From contig NZ_CM001442.1 of the NCBI RefSeq assembly GCF_000244915.1, positions 7,142,012 to 7,206,011 on the forward strand: DNA of 64,000 nt, in the 5' to 3' direction. Shown piece after piece: positions 63,047 to 64,000 of this stretch. Position numbers and translations under genes: made by a program. Source of the DNA: Bradyrhizobium sp. WSM471. Lineage in GTDB: Bacteria > Pseudomonadota > Alphaproteobacteria > Rhizobiales > Xanthobacteraceae. The notes beneath the pieces were generated by a model. That model did no database searches. It had not been told where the DNA came from and saw only the letters and a list, made by a program, of their open reading frames with translations. Within the stretch, counting starts at the first letter, position 1, and each line of letters begins with the position of its first letter.

Positions 63047-64000
63047 ATGACGATCGACGCCTCCCTGGACGCCGTGCCGCCGCCTGCCCCGGTCGCCTCC
63101 CCCATCGCCAGCTTGCTGACGGCACCGATCCTGCCGACACTGCTGCGGCTTGCGATCCCCAACATGATCGCGATGGTCGGCAGCACGCTGGTCGCGATTG
63201 CCGAGACCTCCTATATCGGCCGGCTCGGCACCATCCCGCTCGCAGCGATCGCGCTGGTGTTTCCGTTCGCCATGCTGACACAGATGATGAGCGCGGGCGC
63301 GATGGGCGGCGGCGTCTCGTCTGCGATCAGCCGCGCGCTCGGCGCAGGCGATCGGACCCGTGCGGCGACGCTGGCGCTGCACGCCGCCATCATCGGCCTC
63401 TGCGGCGGGCTTTTCTTCACGGTGACCATGCTCGTCTTCGGCCGCTCCTTCTTCATGCTGCTGGGCGGGCGCGAGCGTGTACTCGAGGAAGCCAGCGGCT
63501 ATTCGCAAATGCTGTTCTCCGGCGCGGTCGCGATCTGGCTCGTCAACACGCTGGCCTCGGTGATCCGCGGCACCGGCGACATGCGTCTGCCCTCGATGGC
63601 GCTGATCGGGACGAGCGTGCTCCAGATCGCGCTCGGCGGCACGCTGGGGCTTGGCCTGTTCGGCGTGCCGCAATTCGGCATGCCCGGTGTCGCCGCCGGT
63701 CAGTTGATCGCGTTCACCTGCGCTGCGATCTTTTTCCTCTGGTATCTCTGGTCCGGCCGCAGCCGGCTGCCGCTGGACTTCCGCGCCTTCCATTTCGATC
63801 GCGCGCTGTTCTTCGACATCCTCAAGGTCGGCGCGGTCGCCTGCCTGTCGCCGCTCCAGACCGTGCTCACCATTTTGATCTTCACCAAGATCCTGGCGAC
63901 CTTCGGCACCGAGATGCTGGCAGGTTATGGCATCGGCTCGCGACTGGAATTCTTGCTGATCCCGATCACCTTCGCCTTCGGCATCGCATCGGTGCCGATG
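63047..64000 (+). CDS. MATE-family efflux transporter (truncated by the window end)
   Basis: The first 318 codons of a multidrug/toxin efflux protein, open to the last base of the window. Helices with A-I-P-N-M-I-A-M-V-G-S-T, A-E-T-S-Y-I-G-R-L-G, G-A-M-G-G-G-V-S-S-A-I-S-R-A-L-G and V-I-R-G-T-G-D-M-R-L-P are typical MatE motifs. The full protein is usually about 450-480 residues. Confidence 0.9.
   Translation, partial: MTIDASLDAVPPPAPVASPIASLLTAPILPTLLRLAIPNMIAMVGSTLVAIAETSYIGRLGTIPLAAIALVFPFAMLTQMMSAGAMGGGVSSAISRALGAGDRTRAATLALHAAIIGLCGGLFFTVTMLVFGRSFFMLLGGRERVLEEASGYSQMLFSGAVAIWLVNTLASVIRGTGDMRLPSMALIGTSVLQIALGGTLGLGLFGVPQFGMPGVAAGQLIAFTCAAIFFLWYLWSGRSRLPLDFRAFHFDRALFFDILKVGAVACLSPLQTVLTILIFTKILATFGTEMLAGYGIGSRLEFLLIPITFAFGIASVPM

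Overview
The window looks like chromosome of a Bradyrhizobium-type alphaproteobacterium (Bradyrhizobium or a close Nitrobacteraceae relative). The evidence is high GC, CpdR, an RpoH promoter followed by a ROSE-like RNA thermometer in front of a small heat-shock gene, a suhB/mmgR-type sRNA beside an inositol-monophosphatase-family gene, a speF-type leader in front of an ornithine decarboxylase, homospermidine synthase, and many palindromic intergenic repeats. About 56 protein genes, one tRNA gene (tRNA-Val, GAC) and one insertion sequence can be supported. Most of the window is ordinary housekeeping and transport.

Layout. 0-14.7 kb: a membrane protein with a two-component system, AlkB, a degenerate esterase, an ABC binding protein, a heme-sensor-like adenylate cyclase, an enolase-superfamily enzyme, RidA, ATC hydrolase, tRNA-Val, cpdR and N-formylglutamate amidohydrolase. 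14.7-28.2 kb: sRNA, HisN, a Bug receptor, LysR with a TauE exporter, a LysE exporter, a cyclase-TPR protein, a large diheme cytochrome fused to an N-terminal domain, hydrolases and Hsp20. 28.7-35 kb: gltB-gltD (glutamate synthase). 35.2-36.6 kb: an IS110/IS1111-family element. 36.6-49.5 kb: outer-membrane barrel, kdsD, HxlR with a CMD protein, NfeD with an SPFH protein, hemH, MAPEG, and an M3 peptidase-DUF1007-NicO metal operon. 49.5-54 kb: polyamine locus (leader RNA, decarboxylase, GNAT, RidA-like, homospermidine synthase). 54-62.2 kb: MgtC, a zinc operon reading leftward from a perfect Zur-type palindrome (His-rich peptide, znuC, znuB, znuA, COG0523 GTPase, WD40 protein), a split permease and sodB. 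The right end holds a GNAT enzyme and a truncated MATE transporter.

The strongest unusual signal is the insertion sequence. It sits inside a copy of a repeat that is intact elsewhere in the window, so its ends can be read almost to the base (35191-36570). Its long non-coding right end contains an internal loop with one strand complementary to the target junction and the other identical to the left flank, which is the layout expected of a bridge RNA/seekRNA target-binding loop. The transposase itself carries a one-base frameshift. The second strongest signal is the Zur-controlled zinc operon, which opens with a free-standing His-rich membrane peptide while its ZnuA lacks the usual His-rich loop.
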